Positions 8,190 through 9,037 of a DNA stretch of 9,037 nucleotides are shown here, piece after piece; position 1 is the stretch's first letter, and the number at the start of each line of letters is the position of its first letter. Under the pieces are notes generated by a model. The model had not been told where the DNA came from and made no database searches. It saw only the letters and a program-made list of their open reading frames with translations. Both the position numbers and the translations under genes were made by a program. This DNA comes from Gammaproteobacteria bacterium UBA5338 (GTDB taxonomy: Bacteria; Pseudomonadota; Gammaproteobacteria; Pseudomonadales; UBA5862). The stretch spans positions 1 through 9,037 of the forward strand of contig DHQM01000236.1 in the NCBI GenBank assembly GCA_002408105.1, given 5' to 3'.

Positions 8190-9037
8190 ATGGCCAATAC
8201 TGCGAACCCGCCCGCGTACTATGTTCCGGAACAAAGTACGTTACCGTTGCTGACTGCCTTCGCGCTCTTCTGCCTGTTGATCGGTGGCGGTGCCGTGATC
8301 AACAGCACCGAGGCCAACGGTGAAGCTGGGGCCTCATTGTGGTGGATGATGACCGGCCTCGTGTTGATGGCGGTGGTGTTTTTTTCCTGGTTTGGCCAGG
8401 TGATCCGCGAAAACCAGGCGGGCATGTACAGCGACCAGTTGAACCGCTCGTTCGTGATGGGGATGAGTTGGTTCATCTTTTCCGAAGTGATGTTTTTCGC
8501 GGCGTTCTTCGGCGCCCTGTTTTATGTGCGGACCTTCGCGGTGCCCTGGCTCGGTGGTGAGGGGGCGAAAGGTGTCTCCCACATGCTGTGGCCGGAGTTC
8601 ACGGCCGAATGGCCGCTGACCCAGTTCCCGGCCAGTGAAGGCTTTGCCGAACCACACCAGTTGGTCAATCCCTGGGCCTTGCCGTTGATCAACACCCTGC
8701 TGCTGGTGTCCTCGAGCGTGACCCTCACCTGGGCCCACCATGCCCTGCGTGCTGAGCACCGTGAAAAACTGAACCGATGGCTGATCGTGACTGTTGCTCT
8801 GGGGGCGATCTTCCTGGTTCTTCAAGCATTCGAATACTACGAAGCCTACAGCCACTATGGGCTGACCCTGAATTCGGGGATCTACGGCACCACCTTCTTC
8901 ATGCTGACTGGCTTTCACGGTGCCCATGTGACCATCGGCACCGTGATGCTGTTGGTGATGCTGCTGCGTTCCCTGAAAGGCCACTTTACGCCGGATGACC
9001 ATTTCGGTTTCGAAGCGGCCGCCTGGTACTGGCACTT
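8190..9037 (+). CDS. ctaE: CtaE/CoxC, cytochrome c oxidase subunit III (cut by window end)
   Basis: Subunit III is a membrane protein that stabilises the haem-copper core and supports proton uptake. The frame is open from the ATG at 8190 to the window end, giving 282 residues. Homologues of about 290-300 residues suggest only a short piece is missing. Visible are about six membrane segments, MSWFIFSEVMFFAAFFGALF (from about 89; Glu99 is the conserved membrane glutamate), FEYYEAY, GFHGAHVTIGT with His243 and His246, and HFGFEAAAWYWH, which leads into the last helix. GGAG at 8179-8182 is 7 nt before the ATG. An in-frame ATG at 8082 would add 36 residues, but it lacks a good ribosome binding site and its sequence does not look like a CoxC N-terminus. 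It is probably co-transcribed with ctaC and ctaD. Confidence 0.95.
   Translation, partial: MANTANPPAYYVPEQSTLPLLTAFALFCLLIGGGAVINSTEANGEAGASLWWMMTGLVLMAVVFFSWFGQVIRENQAGMYSDQLNRSFVMGMSWFIFSEVMFFAAFFGALFYVRTFAVPWLGGEGAKGVSHMLWPEFTAEWPLTQFPASEGFAEPHQLVNPWALPLINTLLLVSSSVTLTWAHHALRAEHREKLNRWLIVTVALGAIFLVLQAFEYYEAYSHYGLTLNSGIYGTTFFMLTGFHGAHVTIGTVMLLVMLLRSLKGHFTPDDHFGFEAAAWYWH

Overview
The window looks like ordinary chromosomal housekeeping DNA from an aerobic, GC-rich proteobacterium, most likely a gammaproteobacterium. Three things suggest this. TsaC, HemF, PrlC and the YheV-type zinc ribbon resemble the Escherichia coli proteins closely over their whole lengths. The tsaC, hemF, aroE grouping is, from memory, like that in Pseudomonas and relatives. 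The cytochrome oxidase subunit II carries a fused C-terminal cytochrome c domain, as in the Pseudomonas aa3/caa3 oxidase. I cannot name a genus from the sequence alone. Every gene is on the + strand. I see no mobile element, CRISPR array, tRNA or rRNA, no broken gene, and no clear sign of horizontal transfer.

Region 1 (about 27-5190) is a tightly packed run of six genes: purE (purine synthesis), tsaC (tRNA t6A modification), hemF (oxygen-dependent haem synthesis), aroE (shikimate pathway), prlC (oligopeptidase A) and a small yheV-like zinc-ribbon gene. The gaps are 3, 29, 4 and 3 nt, followed by an 8-nt overlap, so co-transcription with translational coupling is likely. The aroE stop codon lies inside the Shine-Dalgarno run of prlC. 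The yheV-like gene starts at a TTG inside the end of prlC. purK does not follow purE.

Region 2 (5191-5320) is the only clear regulatory gap. It holds two short stem-loops just after the yheV-like stop, a good sigma70-type promoter with an extended -10, and a leader of about 70 nt with another inverted repeat.

Region 3 (5321-9037) is a haem-copper terminal oxidase operon: ctaC/coxB (CuA subunit with fused cytochrome c), ctaD/coxA (haem a, haem a3-CuB catalytic subunit) and ctaE/coxC (subunit III, cut by the window end). All ligand and proton-channel residues that I checked in CtaC and CtaD are present. The ctaD-ctaE gap is 116 nt, holds several inverted repeats and has no ctaG/cox11 gene, which sits at this position in Pseudomonas-type operons.

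I found no previously undescribed system. The observations worth a second look are small: structured intergenic sequences, gene-order absences (purK, ctaG), start-codon choices and the uncharacterised YheV-like protein.
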